Positions 9,444 to 22,200 of a DNA stretch of 64,000 nucleotides are shown piece after piece; the first letter of the stretch is position 1; each line of letters starts with the position of its first letter. This stretch comes from Macquaria australasica. Taxonomy: Eukaryota > Chordata > Actinopteri > Centrarchiformes > Percichthyidae. Position numbers and translations under genes: made by a program. Under the pieces are notes generated by a model. The model made no database searches and had not been told where the DNA came from. It worked only from the letters and a program-made list of their open reading frames with translations. The stretch spans positions 2,144,001-2,208,000 of the forward strand of contig SEMN01000007.1 of NCBI GenBank assembly GCA_005408345.1, written 5' to 3'.

Positions 9444-10255
9444 CAAGTACGAAACAATGAACTTGGTGAGCGAGCCCTGAACATCGTTTTAAGGACAGCA
9501 CGTAGCTAAAACCCAGAGAGGCAGGAGAGGGCAGAGCCACTCGCCACCCCTGCACTTAAACTGAGATTACAGATGAGATTATCTGGATCCTCTTTGATTT
9601 AAGGAACATTTTTTTAAAAGAATCATAAGCTAGAGGGAATTACCAAGATCCCTCACTACTTCTCTTCTGTCTTTCCCCCGTGTATCTATCTACCTCCCTG
9701 TTCATCTTCAGCCTCTGTCTCAGTTGATTGAATTCTGTCTTAAATGATTTATTTGAAGGGTGATGCTGAGGTTGTTTGCCATTTTCCCCTATTTGGTGTG
9801 AGTGTGTGTGTCTGTTATGTATATGTATGTATAAAGTACATACACATACATGTATATTGGCAGTTTACTTTTCTACTCTTGTCATTTCCCTCTACATTGA
9901 TCATCATTATGAAAGATACAAACACCCTAATGCTACTAATGCTGAAATTGCAAATGACAGTGCAATTAATCTTAAGGATTTTTGTCTTATTGCAATTTAG
10001 ATCACAGCATTTTGTTCTTTTTAGGGACCTGGACATGACAGTTATAAGGAAAGCTCTAGACTTTGCTTATTGAAGCAGGTCATGATTTAATAGGCTACAC
10101 GTCTGAAGATGTTTCTGAACTGTGCAACAAATGCAGTTGTTTGCATTCATTGTGTATTGATACCTGTAACACCACAGAGTTGTTAGCCTTTTTTAAAAAG
10201 AAATGTGAAAATAACTTGTAAATCTAAAAAGTAATAAATAACATAAAAGATTCAT
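9444..10255 (+). other. rab5c: rab5c 3' untranslated region
   Basis: Between the stop codon and the AATAAA at 10233-10238 there is no other reading frame of note and no acceptor site, so I read this as a roughly 800-base 3' UTR. It contains a GT-rich patch near 9800-9830. Two earlier weak signals cannot be excluded. Confidence 0.55.
10233..10238 (+). terminator. rab5c: Probable poly(A) signal of rab5c
   Basis: AATAAA is followed about 20 bases later by a T/GT-rich stretch (ttcattttgttttgagttgttttg), the usual downstream element. Confidence 0.55.
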
Positions 10256-10599
10256 TTTGTTTTGAGTTGTTTTGCAGCGGTATGGTACAGCATTGGAGGA
10301 CGTATCCAATGATTGACTGTTGGCAGTGCAAGTTGGCCGCCTGATGGGTTCAAACCACTCTGGCCTGGTTTGGTGTAAGAAGCAGAACAGCCCCTATGGC
10401 TACAAACAAGGTTTATAGATTTATAAGACACTGTATTGGACATTGCTGGGGGGGTTTTTCCTGGAAAGGTTTTGACCTAATATATAAGTATACATCATTT
10501 TGGCTATTGTTTAAAATGTGTTCCTATCCAATCCTAAAACATGTCTAATGTTACGCGGAATATGTTTCATGTATTATAAATTTAAAATCTAGTGTTGCG

Positions 10600-10772
10600 C
10601 TGTGTGACCGTTGAAACGTCACTAGTATCATGTGATACACATTGACGTATGCAGCTTGTTGGCGGCGGGAATGTCTAACAAGCGAGTAAAGGTAGCAAGC
10701 GCAGGCAGCTAACAGCCAATCATAATGTGTGAATGTGTTACGTCATCTGAAAATGCAGGACCCTGAGCACAA
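10600..10772 (+). promoter_or_regulatory. Promoter-like segment before a short coiled-coil gene
   Basis: CpG dinucleotides are locally frequent. It holds an E2F-like ggcggcgggaatg (10662-10674), a CCAAT box (cagccaatca, about 10713) and a CRE-like TTACGTCATC (10739-10748), immediately upstream of an ATG-initiated exon. No TATA box is seen. The activity is inferred. Confidence 0.4.
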
Positions 10773-11361
10773 ATGCCAGGCCGAGCATACCTGGTACCTA
10801 CACTGAATTTGGGATGGGGAGCAGATGAAAACCCGGTATGTAGGATATTAACTTTTAGTGATTATTTATTTCATAATGTCTTTTTTATTTTAATATTGAA
10901 CATTTTGGGGTTCCATATAATGAAAGCACAGATGTTTTTAGCCCTTAATTATCTGTACAAATATTATTGTAATTCAGCATAATACTGAAATCATATTTTT
11001 GAGGTAGATTAAAGCATCCTGTTCAGTTGTAATACTTGCAAGTAGGAGAAACACAAGTCTTTACAGACGAGCATTTATCAGACAACATTGTTTTCTGTGA
11101 CTGAACTGACACATGAGAGAATGGAGAAGCTGAGAGCCCAACATCCATCAGGATGAAATCAGGGTCCTCTCCAAAGAGATGGAGGCCCTTCGGCTGGAGA
11201 ACCAGGAGCTAAAACACCACTACACGGCTCTGATCTCAGCTGAGTGGAAGGACCAAGAGGCCATGCTCCTGGAAATTGAGGAGCTTCAGAATGAGCTCCA
11301 GAAAGCTGAAGTCATGAACGCCCATGAGCTGAGCAGAGAGACGGTGGCCAAGCATCTGTAG
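10773..11361 (+). pseudogene. Short coiled-coil protein gene with one apparent frameshift
   Basis: Exon 1 (10773-10835, 21 codons from an ATG) ends at a good donor (CCCG|gtatgt). A good acceptor (gtctttacag, ending 11066) opens exon 2 in the same phase, with a 231-base intron. Exon 2 runs in frame to a TGA at about 11150. If one C near 11145 is ignored, the frame continues without a stop to 11361, giving a total of about 119 residues. The second half is strongly helical and acidic (EALRLENQELKHHY, LLEIEELQNELQKAE), a clear coiled coil of at least 50 residues. The phase-matched exons and the promoter-like segment suggest a real gene. The single-base shift may be a sequencing error or a recent inactivation. 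An internal ATG at 11179 could still produce the 60-residue coiled coil. I do not recognise the family. Confidence 0.48.
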
Positions 11362-12660
11362 GGTTTCATTTTAGTAGGGAAGTACATTATAACTGGAGCT
11401 GCAGTCAGGGTTCCCACGGTCAAGAATTTTCTGGAAAGCATGCGTGTTACAAAATATGGCTGCCACAAGGTCACCTGAATGGCTTCTGACTGATTCCGGC
11501 TCATACGTGATAATGAAGATCTAATGTTTTGCTGAATATGCGTTTGATTCAATATAATGTCTTGTTTGGCAGCTCAGAGATAGGTGAAGGTGTGTCCCTG
11601 CCTTCTCCTCACAGCTAGTCTTCAGCTTGTCATCCCGCCTCTCACCTTTTCTGAACTCCCAGGAACAAAGGGGCTTTAACACAGTCCAAGGTCAAAGACA
11701 TTACTGTTCGTTGTTGTAAAGCAATGTTATTCATAAAGCTTTGTTTATTCCATATTCATCTCTGATCAGAGCTTTGGGCCAATAAAAAAAAACTCATCAT
11801 GATTAAATAAACAAATGCTGGGAACAGATCATTAATCCAGTACTAACAAATGTCTGAATCTGATGTTTGTCCACATGTTCTGCAGTGCAAAAACAGTTTT
11901 AATGTAAAATCATAAGAAACGGGCACCTGAAACAACCAGACAGCATCACTAAACATTTCTAACCACTAGATGGCAGCATTACGCTTAAATCCAGATTCAA
12001 AGAGACTTGTCACGACTAGGTCTTCTTGAATGCAAGTGTGGTTATTAATTTACATGTGGTCAATATTTCCTAATAAAAGTATGTAGAAAAACATTAATTC
12101 AGCTAGAAAAATTAGTAGTCAAAGTCATTTTTCAAGCAATGTGTGAGTGAGTGTGTGTGTGTGTGTGGTAGAGCTGTTAGTTAAAATATTACCATGTTTA
12201 AGTGAAGCAAAGGACAAGCTGTTGCCCATGATTGAATGGCTTGAAGAAATTTAGTACACTGTCTGTGTTTGCATTTGTATGCATACCTGTGTCTGTGTAT
12301 ATGTGAAGGTGGGCAGTATGTAGATTGACTTCGCAAAAAGCCATTACTGACAAAGTGAGGAAAAAAACCACTGGCGTGGTGGTGGTGTGCTTCATTTGTG
12401 CTCACCTGAGTATTCTACAGCTCATTTTAAAACGGGGTTAATGCAGTAGCTCACTTTGTTGTGATGGACAGTGACCTTTTAATAGAGGTGTCTGAAGCTC
12501 TTTGAGGTTTTAAGTCTATTAGTTAAAGAAACAGTATAATGTATTAACAGGCACCAATGAGGAGGAGGTGGTCTGAGTCTGTAAAGGTTATAGAAATGTA
12601 TTGTCTGAGCATTTGAGAATAAAAAGTACAGTATCAAATAGTAAAAAAATCTGTGAACAT
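11362..12660. other. Intergenic DNA
   Basis: I see no gene. It contains a short GT microsatellite at about 12146-12168 and otherwise unremarkable AT-rich sequence. Confidence 0.55.
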
Positions 12661-12664
12661 ACAC

Positions 12665-12875
12665 TCTTAGTTTATTAGGTGAACCTAATGTAGCTAAAAC
12701 TGATGCAGTCTAGTGCAAAAATGCAATAAATCCTCCCTGTATGAAGGTTAGTATGTTTGAAACTGTGTTGATTCAACTTTATGGTCATTTTGGAGGCTCT
12801 AGTTTGTGCTGCTGTTGAATAGTATTGCGTTATACTGAGAGGTGTTTCTAACATTTTGGCCACCCCATTATATCA
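12665..12875 (-). repeat. Dispersed repeat (attaggt...cacctaataaa family), copy 1
   Basis: On the - strand it reads ggggtggccaaaatgttaga near its start and ends with aggttcacctaataaact. A related end, acaggtgtacctaataaagt, closes a copy on the + strand at 47540-47590. The family is a common short fish element often found beside GT microsatellites. No coding capacity. Confidence 0.55.
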
Positions 12876-13075
12876 ATATATGGCTTTCTATGAATGGAAT
12901 CAGTGGTAGTCAGAGTCCTAACCTGTGGTAGTATTGTGCCTAGTGCTGACTATTTAGTACAATAAATAATATCTAGTTTAAAAAATCTCAGCATAAAATA
13001 GTGTTATTTCAGAATACATTCATGGTCAGTAATAGTGGAGAGACATGATGTCAAACACTAAAGCGAGACAGTAGC

Positions 13076-13527
13076 TACATTTCCATCCACATTCAGCACA
13101 AAATGTAATCAAATTTCCTGAAAATCGACAAAGTTAAATGTGAATTAAAGTGCGTTTTCACCCACTGCTGTCATGCAACTATTAGGAGTTGGGTAAATCG
13201 AGATAAACAGTTGGGTGTGTTGATTCTCCAGTCAGGTGCCATTAAACCATCGCAGAAGATGAGGGTGCCAGTCAAACCTCAAACGATGGAAAACTGTGTG
13301 GAAAACATGATGGAAATATGTTTGTTTCATGTATTACTGGTAGTTTAAGGAAATTTACAGTCTTTGTTTTCGTTTGCTGCCATTTATCATCTCTGTTCTC
13401 TGTCTGCTTCATGTACACAAAAACATTTCTGCGGTATTTTGATTTTTTTTTTCACATTTGCGGTGTCTCAAGTTTTTTTAGCGCACAAATTGAAACATGC
13501 GCATAAAAACAGGTGGACGGAAATGTA
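13076..13527. mobile_element. MITE with 15-bp terminal inverted repeats
   Basis: The left end TACATTTCCATCCAC (13076-13090) matches the right end read in reverse, TACATTTCCGTCCAC (13513-13527), with one mismatch. The internal ~420 bp shows no transposase frame. It is a non-autonomous DNA transposon; superfamily not determined. Confidence 0.7.
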
Positions 13528-13532
13528 CTTTA

Positions 13533-13866
13533 TGTAACTTTTGAAAGAAGAACTAACACATTCTTCACTTTAAATGAAGAAGAAAAGATAAAAACTGAAA
13601 TGCACCTTTCCTTAATTTAATACACTTCAATACATGTTTTGCCGATACAACCTTTCTTGGTCTGGTATGACCAGTAGCTAATTTTATTGGCTAATCTTAG
13701 CAAAAATCATTTAGATAGTTATGTCTGTGTAACATTTCTGAGTGTGTCCACTGACCTGATGACTCCTCTCTACTTGTGTTACTGTTACACTTGTGTTTTA
13801 GCATTATCTTTATTTTATTTAATTGTCACTGGTGGCCACAGTGGTTGCTTCTCAGCAAAAGTTACA
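13533..13866. mobile_element. Dispersed element with TGTAACTTTTG ends, copy 1
   Basis: The segment starts TGTAACTTTTG (13533-13543) and ends CAAAAGTTACA (13856-13866), perfect 11-bp inverted ends. A second copy in the same orientation lies at about 56804-57113, sharing stretches such as tggtctggtatg, ccagtagct, actgttacac and ggtggccacag. It is a non-autonomous transposon of about 330 bp. Confidence 0.75.
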
Positions 13867-14210
13867 CAGTCTTCATAAACACTTCCATCGGATAACAAGT
13901 CTTTTTGTCTTTGTGTGTCACTCTGAATGTGAATTATTTCTACACCCAACTAGCAAATCCAAACAAGAAGTCAAGTATTAGATTTCTTTTGAATTGTAAG
14001 TTCATGAATGGATTCATTCATGTTTTACCCAGAGACAGGAAGTACTAATGAAGGAATTGTTTGCTTTTAAAGGTCTGTTCTGTTGGTCTGACCCTCCATG
14101 TAAACATGTAAAGATTTCTGCACCGGAAATGGTGTAAACTGTTTTTTTAGGCTGCTATTGTGGTTTTGATGCCTCAGACCTAACATTAAATCCACTCCTA
14201 AAGCCATTTG

Positions 14211-14252
<42 letters not shown>

Positions 14253-15156
14253 CACACACTCGCCTTAGAGACAGGCAGCATCTCTGCCAAAAGCAGGCGG
14301 CCGCTCTGTTCACAGTAAATGATTTCTCATTTGTTGAGCTGTCAATCAAGATGTGTTCTGTCAAAAAAGAAACTAATTTCATACTTGGCCTCTGTGAATC
14401 ATAATGGTGTGAGAGCTGCACTGAAATTGACTGTGTTTAGAGGAGGAGATTTGCAGAATAGAGGAAATGTGCCCTGAAAATAAATGCGGTTACAAACCAT
14501 TTACGCGTTCACATTATTTGTTGTTTTTATTCGTACAACAAATGAAACCGGTAAAATGGCCGAAACCTAGTTTTGGCATGGTGTGGTTGTCATAACAACA
14601 AGGGTTTTCAGATTAGCTTTAGTACTGTAAATGTGATTTTGCTCGAGAAACCACTGGCCCAGTTCAAACAGACAGAAAACAGTCACACATTTCCAAATGC
14701 CTCGCTCTGATGGATTCCTTCTATCTTCCTGGACAGAAAGAAATGTCATTAAATACCAAGGGCACAGGGACACGGTATCTGGATTGCATTCTGTGGATTG
14801 AGATTTCTGCTGATAGCGATAGTATGTGTGATGTGGTACAATAATTGTCTCTTATCTAAAATGAAACATCTAACTGTGTTGCCACCGCAGAGGATGCTAG
14901 TGAGGAAGGAACCAGACTAAAGCACAATAAACAGTTGCTCAAAGGAAAGTGATTTTTTTTTTTTTATATCTTGCATTATGCATTTTATTTGTCCATGCTG
15001 GGTTTGCTGAACATTCCCACTGCCTCTGTAATTACACATTCACTGATTACTGGTTACTTCGAGTCAAGCAGTTGAAAACCAAGTGGCTTGTTCAGCGGTG
15101 TACTGAAGAGAAGACAGGGCGTGTTTTCTTGGTTTCTGATATAAAGGAGTCAAATA
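13867..15156. other. Intergenic DNA with a (CA)n microsatellite
   Basis: The only feature is an interruption-free CA run at 14212-14250. No gene or element recognised in the rest. Confidence 0.55.
14212..14250. repeat. (CA)n microsatellite
   Basis: Nineteen or so perfect CA units. They give rise to spurious CVCV reading frames on the other strand. Confidence 0.93.
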
Positions 15157-15715
15157 TTAAAGGAATAGTTCGACATTGTTGGAAATGCGCCTATTCGCTT
15201 TCTTGCCGAGAATTAGATGAGGAGAACGACTCTCATGTAAGGTAGACATGAAGCTACAGCCAGCAGCCGGTTAGATTAGCTTAGCACATAGACTGCTGTT
15301 GTTTGTTCAATCTGTCCAGAAATCTAAGTGTAAAAATAACAAACTCCATTTTTAGGGGAGGCGGAGGGATATTTCTTGGCTGAGAACAGTAACTTTCAAG
15401 AGTCACGCCTGGCAACTGCTCCAAGCCAAGAAGTAGTCCTCACGTGGATTAAACAAGCAAGATGCTAATTTGTGAGGTTTACAGGTGCTAGTAGGTGGAT
15501 TTAGTTACCTTTGGACAGAGCCAGCAGGCTAGCAGTTTCCCCCTGTTTCCAGTCTTAATGCTAAGCTAAGTTAACTGGCTGCTGGCCGTAGCTTCATATT
15601 TACCGTACAGACGTGTGTAGTGGTATTAATCTTCTCATCTAACTCTCAGCAGCTAACCAGCAACTGGCTCCAGCGAATACGTGTATTTCCCAAAATGTCA
15701 AACCATTCATTTAAA
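15157..15715. mobile_element. Long-terminal-inverted-repeat element (full copy)
   Basis: The left end (ttaaaggaatagttcgacatt) pairs with the right end read in reverse (tttaaatgaatggtttgaca). The inverted arms extend well inward: gaattagatgaggag, atgaagctacagccagcagc and ttagcttagca on the left have reversed partners on the right (ctcatctaactctcagc, ggctgctggccgtagcttc, atgctaagctaa). The arms are roughly 200 bases. It is a fish foldback/MITE-type element with no protein. A partial second copy is at 33300-33559. Confidence 0.78.
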
Positions 15716-18700
15716 ACTAAGAAGAATTTATCTTCTTTTGAGTAATTATTAAAAGGTATCAACCCTCACAGTTTTTCCAAGCGCCATGTTAGCATCGTTC
15801 ATTGTGTTTTCTTTTTTCTGAACAAAGTTTAACATCCACAGAACACAACAGCACAGCTGATGAGGGGGAGATATTTTACAGCCTCACACTCTTCCAAGGA
15901 TCAAGAGGACAAAGGAAGAAGGTATACTTGTAGGATTTAAAAAAAAATCTATTGAAGCACTTATACTTGGCTCTCACTGCAAGATTTTCATCGTTTTTAT
16001 TTTGTCATTGAAGTCTATTCATGATTTTTACTCCCATCAAGGCCTTCAAAACTTTGAAGATCCAAGAAATAACAACAGCTAAAATGTTTCCATGACTCTC
16101 CTGGATTCTGAATAGTATCAGCCTTCGTAATAGTGACTCACAAACCCAGAAATCTGAATGACTTCAGCAGTGAATTTCAATAGTTGTGTTTCAGGATTTT
16201 ATTCTCCTCCCTTTGGCACTTCATCTTCGGGGAAGCGTCGCCATCTCGAGCGCCGTTCCATTATTGAGAAACCTCAAGTGGACTTAAGTGACATTGACCC
16301 TCAAGGACAGAGGGGCCGAGAACAATGATGTACACTCGAGGAGCACATCTTACCCAGAAAGCATTGTGATGTTTTATCATTTTCATCACTTTTCTGAGAA
16401 ACTTTCATCATCATTCGTTCTGTAATTGTGTTGTTTGTTAAATGCTCCCTCAGACGTTTCCCCTCCTCACTCTGAAAATGTCCACGTATGATGTAGGTTC
16501 GTATCGCTCAGTGTCAAAGAGAAGTGAAGTAATGCATGTTAAATGAGCACTGGGACACATTGCATGTCTGGCAAGGATACGATGACTTCATGAGGGTTTT
16601 TCAAAGTAAAAGAATGAAATACAGAAGGTCAGGCAAAGTCATGTAGATAAACAAGCTACTGGTTAAATCATTTGAATAAATGTCTTCTGATGTAGTAAGA
16701 ATAACAAAAAAAATGTTGACAGCAAAGATTAAACCACCAAACACCACATCAAAAATCAGTTTAGAAGACTTTTAACTTTGGAGAAAAGACAAAACTATAT
16801 AGAAATGTTCTTTTCATTTCCTGACATTTGTCACATGGATTCATTCTTCTGTCTCACCAGTCAAAATTGGATATAATAATAATAATAATATGTGATCAGA
16901 ATGCTACTTGCTGCAGCTACTGCAGTGGACTAATAACTAGACCAACTGTATGTCAAATTGAGTCAGAAGTTGATTATTGTAGTCATGCTGAAATACTCTT
17001 TACTGCTGAGAGTTACACTGTTCCAAGCAGTGAGCTGCAGTCATTATCTGGCTCCATGGCTTTCACAGTGGTGCTATTCTTCTCTTCCACATCCTCGCTC
17101 CATCTTTTTAAATGAACCACTCGTATCCTTCAAGTGCCATCTCAATCAAACTTTGAAGTCAAAAGAAAAAGGCGAAGGCGTTTTCAAAATAAATAAATAA
17201 ATAAAACGCTGCCATAGTGACCAGGTTAAACTGAAATGTGCGGGTCTGAGGAGCGGCTGGGTTCTCGATAATTCTGGGACCAGGGGAATAAAAATGTCCT
17301 TTAATGAAAGCACTCAAGATGATGATGGAGCCGAGCACTGGCATTAACTTTGATTCTGGGAACATGTTGATTGGACTTGGGCTTCATGGAAATGGAGCAA
17401 CCAAATACACCCTTTAAATCCAACCTCAACAACAGGAGGCTGATTCTACTATTGTGGGAGTATCCAGTTTGAGCTGGCTTTGTGTGCATGTGTATCTGCA
17501 CATGTGTTGTTGTTTTTTTTTTGTATCCGCACACACAAGCAGAGACATCAGGAGCACTTGATAAGCTGTGATATCTTACACCCTTGTCTCTGCTTGCATG
17601 TGCACACAAGCACATATGCACCTTTTATTTTTAGGGTGGCTGCCTTGTGGCGGGGTCAAGCAGGGTGCCAAAGGACTTCAATGAGAAGGACATAGCTCAA
17701 ACTCCAAGTATGTTTCCACCGTGCGTCCATCACCATCCGGCTGACAGCTGACCCAAACGCACACCACCAGGTTGTCCGCAGCACATACAGGCATGTGCCC
17801 GTGTCACTGTGCTCTCGAGTTCATCTGCAGGCATCTGCTTTTGAACATAGCCCAACAATGTTAATGACAGGGTCTAAAGGGGGTGGGATTAGGTAGGGAA
17901 TGATGGCTGGTGATAGGCCTTGCAGCACACAAACAGGACCTAAAGGTGGAGAGGATTTGACATGTAGGAGTGATACAACATGTTCCTTTGACCCCTCGAA
18001 CTATTTATCTCACTCCAAGTGGCTGCTATGTGGTAGAAGGTTTTAATAGAACTGTTTATGGATATACATTATCATTGTTTCAAGGCTGTAAAAATGCCAG
18101 TAGGTGTTTTACAAAGACTTTAAGGGAGGTCGTGCAAAATGTAATTTCACTGGACAAAACGAGCAAATAATAGAACAGCAAAACTGTTCCTTTAGACTTT
18201 AGTCATAGGACAACAAAAGCAGGCCCTTTTTGAAGGGGTGCTTCACAGATTTGACACATAAAGACCAGTTTACTCGTCATGGGGAGTTGTTGTATATTGT
18301 CCGTTGTGGCTTTAGAGGGAGCCTACTAAAGCCTGAGAAAATAATCCTGATGATGGCCACATTACAATCTGGAGGTGTGGAGTTTGAAAGACATGGGCTT
18401 TTATGAGGAAGGGAGGTTCTGAGATAAACACTCTCTTTTTTTAAAGATGTCTTGCAAGTCCCCCAATTTCTTCTGAAGTGCAATATGGAGTACACCTTTA
18501 CGATCTGCTCTGTTGTTACACTATTCAGTATAGAGCCCAAATCGGCCAGGCAGATTGGCTGATATTAGCTTATGGTAGATATTTTGGTGTTGCTGTATAA
18601 GTCAGCTGATACTTAACAAGAAACTGCAGTACAGAAATGCCGTATACCGTATACTGTATGTTTTTAGGTATAGTTTAGAAACAATGACAGCATTAAACAG

Positions 18701-19079
18701 TCTGTTTATAAGAGAGCGCTGACAAGTTAATGTGCCACTCACTCAGTACATATTGCAGTCACAAATTTAAGGAATCCTTATCAGAAATGTTTGTTTATAT
18801 TATGTCTTAATGTTTAAAAAAAAAGGAATATAGGTTGATATATCATATTTGATATATTTTTGAACAATCAATATCAATATTGGTATTGTCAGGCTCTACT
18901 GGGAATATGACCTACTGAGCATAACAACTTGAAATTAACTTTAACACCTTTGGAAATGCTGCATTATCCTGTAAATTTTAACTGCAGCCATAAAGTGCTA
19001 CACTTCTACACTCAGACGCCCTTTGTGCGGCTTTAAAAAGTTAGTCATCGTGTCGGTTTAAGCCAATGCAGTCTTTATA
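15716..19079. other. Intergenic DNA upstream of the znf385-type gene
   Basis: No confirmed gene. It contains an (AAT)n stretch at about 16873-16890, an exon-like open segment at 16195-16328 (see findings), and an AT-rich palindromic patch at 18825-18895 (gatatatcatatttgatata) that looks like a repeat remnant. Confidence 0.5.
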
Positions 19080-19284
19080 TTTTACATTTCAAACAGTTTC
19101 ATACCGTGCTGCCGTCGTTCTGCTAACGACTGATTTCATTTGTCGGTCGGTATCTCAGCCTCGCAGGCGGCGGTGGCACGGCGCGCGCACATTGCGTTAC
19201 CCGCGCGGTTTATCTTCTCCCGACTGGCTCGCGGGACTGAGACGCCCGCAGCTGAGCTCGCGCTGTAATCTGCGACGGCTGGAA
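19080..19284 (+). promoter_or_regulatory. znf385c: CpG-rich promoter and 5' UTR of the znf385-type gene
   Basis: CpG density and GC content rise sharply here (gcggcggtggcacggcgcg, ctcgcgggactgagacg) against AT-rich flanks, and end at the first coding exon. There is no TATA box at a plausible distance. This fits a CpG-island promoter. The transcription start is not defined. Confidence 0.65.
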
Positions 19285-22200
19285 ATGGACAGCGACAACG
19301 GAGGAGCCGCGAAACCGTCCGACACAGGTAGGAAAACGTTTTTAATCTGTACGTGTCGAGGCTGTTTTTTCTGATGTCTGTCGACTAAATGTTTCTACAG
19401 TGTTTTTCTCTCTTGTAATGAAGTGAAAACTCAGTTATTGTGGGTAAAGCAGTTCGTACTACACGAACGATAAATCACTTTAATATCCTTCATCAATCCC
19501 GTAAGGACGACAGGGTGTCTGTAGGTGTGTTACTTTTCTAATATCAACATAATATTTCCTCAACGCACGCTGTGTTGCCACACAGCTGTAGCTAAAAAAA
19601 TAATGTGGTTATACTGTAGTTTTTGCTGTAAATGTCTGAGGAACCTTTGTGACAGGATGCAAACATGTTTGCATCCTTGAACTGTTAAGTTCCCAGTAAC
19701 GTTTGATGTCTTACATTTTCTAGGGTACAAAAAAAATGCTATTTCACATGTACACACATTAAGTTATTCTATTGTTTTTTATTTATTTATTTATCGTTGT
19801 TCACTGTACAAACTTAACTTTTTAAAAGTGAATTTCTTGTGGTCTTCCTGTTGATGAAGGTCAAATGTTGTTAATGACGTTAATGAATGGAGTCATTTAA
19901 ACCTTCAAGGATCTGTTGGCTCTGCCCACAAAAGTCTCAGTCAAGGTGTGTTTGTGTTCCCATGCACCTTTTCACACTGTCGCCCTGCATGTGTGTATGT
20001 GTGTATGTGTGCAGATGCTTACTTGTGTCATCCGCCTGAAGTATTCTGTGGAAGAAGTTGGAAATTAGAGGTAGACAACTTTAACTGTAGGCATAACAAA
20101 AGACACTGCAGGATTTTTCATAGTGTCCATTTGACAAATATGTTACCAGTCTGTTTTCAACGCTTCTTCCTTTTCTTGTGCAGCAGTGCCATCTTTGCTT
20201 TTTAAAGAGCCAATTAAATATCCTTAGTCCTTCACAACTTCTTTCTTAAAGTACTAGACATATCTAGGGCGGCTGTAGCTCAGGTGGTAGAGCGTGTTGC
20301 TTATTAATCGCCTGGTTTGGTGGTTCGATCCTCTTTGAGGAAGACTGAACCCCAAATTACTTCCCGTGAGTATATGTGTGTGTTTTGGGGGGGAGCACAT
20401 TAGGGATTTCTGGCAAGGTGGTACCTCCAAGGTGCATGAGGGAGGGAAAAAGTCTGAAGAGGTCAAAACTCTCCAGCAACACTTGTAGTATACAGAACAT
20501 CTTTATTGTTTCGGCTTATTTCGGCTTGCACTTCTCCTGTTTATGGACCAATATGGTGGCTATTATTGGGCACTCCCCTTACCTCTCTGCCACTTAGGGA
20601 ATGTGATTGGCCTGAAGCCACATGACCGTCTATGTGTAGGTGCCGCATTGGCTGATATGTATGTGTAAGTATGTATTTTAAGCTTTTTTAAAGGTGCTCT
20701 CATCTCATTTAAATGTTCTTTGTAATGTGTTTTATGCTGACCCTGATGAAGGCCACAAGCCAAAACGCGTTGGTTTGACAATAGAAAAGAAGAAGAAGAA
20801 AAACAGTGAACTCAGTGATTGCTGGTTATTTCCTCGATCAATATATTGATTGTTTGGTCTATAAATTATAAGAAAATAGTGAGAAATGGCATGATAATTT
20901 CCTAAAGTATTTGTTTTGTCTGAGCAACAGTCCAAAACCTAAAGGTATTCACTTTACTATCATTGACGACTAACAAAACAGCAAATATTTACAATTCAGA
21001 GGCTGGGATCACTGAATATTTGGTGTTTTGCTAAATAAAAATTATGTAAACAAGTACTTGATTATTAAAGTCATTACTTAAAGCCGTTTTCTATTGATTG
21101 ACTAATTGAGTAATTGACTTATAGTCTCAACTACACACATGTTGGATCATCGTATGTGTCAGCCTTGCTTGTCATATTTCAGTCTGTGCTTTTTCCTATA
21201 GACGTGTGCGTCTCACACTGTCATTACTGTGAGTGTTGCCATGGCATACTCGGCTGCTACTCAATTCAAGCAGAGTAGACCCACTTAAACACCCAGCACT
21301 GGCCACATCATCATCTTCTGCATCCTCTTTAAATGACCTTGCTCTCCTCCGTCCCCCTCTGCGTCAGCTTCAAACCTAAATGGCCTGAAATGACACCCGC
21401 CTGCCTGCCAAACACTGCCGCATCGCCGAAGAGAGGTTCTTTCCAACTGCATGCAAGCAGTCATTTTCGCTGTGAACAAAAGGTCCTTGATTCATCAAAT
21501 CCCGCACCTCCTACTGCCCACTCTCCAGAGTGATGCTGTAATTTTCGCTAGCACTCCCCCTGCGTGAGCCTGGGGGAGTTTGTAGTTTGTTTTTTTTTTG
21601 TACCCTGTGTGATTCTGTTGTGCTCTTAGGTGTGTTCACAGCTGGGCCAGACTCCAAGCAGCATGAAGACTCAAATTCATAAGACGAGCTTTCTAAAGAA
21701 AGGCAAAGCTGACTATTTATGGTTCATGCATGAGATAAACTACACATGTTACATTAAAATGTTTAAGGAAACGGACTGATAACAGCTCGCTCACAACAGG
21801 CAAGCAAAAAACGGAAAATTGAAAGGCAATAGGTGATTGTTTTGAGGCTGCTTTTAAAAGAAGTGACACGCTAAGCACATCTCAAAGGGCAATTTCAATG
21901 ACTAGGAACATAAAAAATTCAGTTTCACCAGACCAGTGCTGAATGATCTGAGATGTCTGGTAAGCTTATAGCTTTTACGCAGGTACAACAAATTGTGGTT
22001 CAAGGCCACCCAGTGCTTTATGGTCAGTATACAATAAAAGTATTCTTAAAGGCAATTATAGGGAGCACTGGAGAGCAAGAGCTGCCAAGAAATAAGCCAA
22101 ACTTACCTGTCTTACCTGCCCAGAGCTTAATATTTACTGTGTGGGTTCAGTGGCTCATTTAACAAAAATTATTTGAGCATTTCTTACATACGCAGATTGC

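Noticed and set aside
10285..10445. Possible SINE with B box GGGTTCAAACC
   Set aside because: There is a B-box-like match, but I could not find an A box at the right distance or a known body sequence.
20267..20340. Possible tRNA gene
   Set aside because: A and B boxes are present, but no acceptor stem or complete cloverleaf can be formed and SINE body sequence follows, so it is a tRNA-derived SINE.
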